A stretch of DNA of 14,732 nt from Paracoccaceae bacterium (GTDB lineage: Bacteria > Pseudomonadota > Alphaproteobacteria > Rhodobacterales > Rhodobacteraceae). The notes beneath the pieces were generated by a model, which worked only from the letters and a program-made list of their open reading frames with translations, did no database searches and was not told where the DNA came from. Numbering within the stretch: the stretch's first letter is position 1; the number at the start of each line of letters is the position of its first letter. A program made the translations under genes and the position numbers. The DNA is taken from contig JALXER010000034.1 in the NCBI GenBank assembly GCA_027069385.1, positions 13,924-28,655 of the forward strand. The letters run 5' to 3'. Positions 14,313 to 14,732 of this stretch are shown here, one piece after another.

Positions 14313-14732
14313 CCGGTTCCGCGCGCCTCTTCGGCCTCGCCCGTGCGGGATTGCAACAGGCCGTAAGCCAACCCCAGCGCGATCTCGGTCGGGGACTTTC
14401 CCAGATGCGGGTCTCCGATCGGGGATTGCAGCCGGGCCAGCGTGGCGGGCGCATGGCCCATCTCGCGCAGCCGCTTCAAAAACCGCGCCTTCTTGCTGGC
14501 CGAGCCGATCAGGCCCAGATGGCCGAACCGGCGCGAAAGCACCTGATGGCATATCTCCAGATCATGGGCATGGGAAAAGGTCAGCACAAAGTGCATGGCA
14601 GTATCGGGAGCATCCCGCACCGCCGCAGCGGGCACCTTGGCCACGCGGATATCAGCGCCGTAATGCTGGTCGGGGAAGCGCGCCAAACCGGTATCCACCC
14701 AGGTGAGCGCATAAGGCAACCCGTGCAGAACC
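14309..14732 (-). CDS. xdhC: Xanthine dehydrogenase accessory protein XdhC, C-terminal part (runs off the window)
   Basis: XdhC binds the molybdenum cofactor, promotes its sulfuration and delivers it to xanthine dehydrogenase. The visible 140 residues are the C-terminal Rossmann-like domain. A segment LPYALTWVDTGLARFPD starts the fold, then come MHFVLTFSHAHDLEICH, FGHLGLIGSASKKARFLKRL and the end segment LQSPIGDPHLGKSPTEIALGLAYGLL, all typical of the family. The frame stays open to the window edge, so the true start lies beyond 14732; the TTG at 14719 is not a likely start. The protein ends in a short charged tail after LLQSRTGEAEE. Its TAG overlaps the TAA of the convergent MFS gene. The neighbouring genes xdhA and xdhB would be expected to the right. 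Confidence 0.92.
   Translation of the reverse strand, partial: VLHGLPYALTWVDTGLARFPDQHYGADIRVAKVPAAAVRDAPDTAMHFVLTFSHAHDLEICHQVLSRRFGHLGLIGSASKKARFLKRLREMGHAPATLARLQSPIGDPHLGKSPTEIALGLAYGLLQSRTGEAEEARGTG

Noticed and set aside
1..14732. tRNA or rRNA genes, CRISPR array, transposase or phage genes
   Set aside because: Nothing resembling these was seen. No spaced identical repeats of CRISPR type and no mobile-element protein motifs occur in any plausible frame.

Overview
The window looks like chromosomal DNA of an alphaproteobacterium, most likely of the Rhodobacteraceae/Roseobacter group. The pointers are high GC, dense gene packing with ATGA overlaps, a TAXI-type TRAP uptake system with a fused permease, a DUF849/BKACE gene, PobA and XdhC. 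This placement comes from gene content, not from a database search.

Layout. A short left edge (1-111) holds two hairpins and no assignable gene. pobA (minus, 112-1281) encodes 4-hydroxybenzoate 3-monooxygenase. A 279-bp gap full of inverted repeats (1282-1560) separates it from a long minus-strand operon that is transcribed from about 11850 down to 1561. In transcription order the operon contains a class III CoA-transferase, an acyl-CoA dehydrogenase, a thiamine-diphosphate enzyme, a TAXI solute receptor, a fused TRAP 4TM/12TM permease, a UspA-like protein, a beta-keto acid cleavage enzyme (BKACE, DUF849) and a class III aminotransferase. A LysR regulator (plus, 11940-12809) is transcribed divergently from the operon head. 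To its right lie a perfect 24-bp palindrome of LacI-operator type, a TetA-like MFS exporter (plus, 13104-14312) and the C-terminal part of xdhC (minus, running off the window).

How the genes may work together. The TRAP system should import a small carboxylate across the inner membrane. The CoA-transferase and acyl-CoA dehydrogenase would activate and oxidise it or an intermediate. The ThDP enzyme would make or break a C-C bond. The aminotransferase could produce a keto acid that BKACE condenses with acetyl-CoA and cleaves. The LysR protein probably controls the set. I know of no described pathway with this combination of enzymes, and the substrate cannot be read from the sequence.

Four points stand out. 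The aminotransferase has an apparent 1-nt deletion in its seventh codon: its conserved N-terminus is present but out of frame with the only good start. The acyl-CoA dehydrogenase lacks glutamate at both positions where the family normally places its catalytic base. The ThDP enzyme has Val-Asp where the cofactor motif normally has Asn-Asn. Two intergenic regions carry strong unexplained palindromes.
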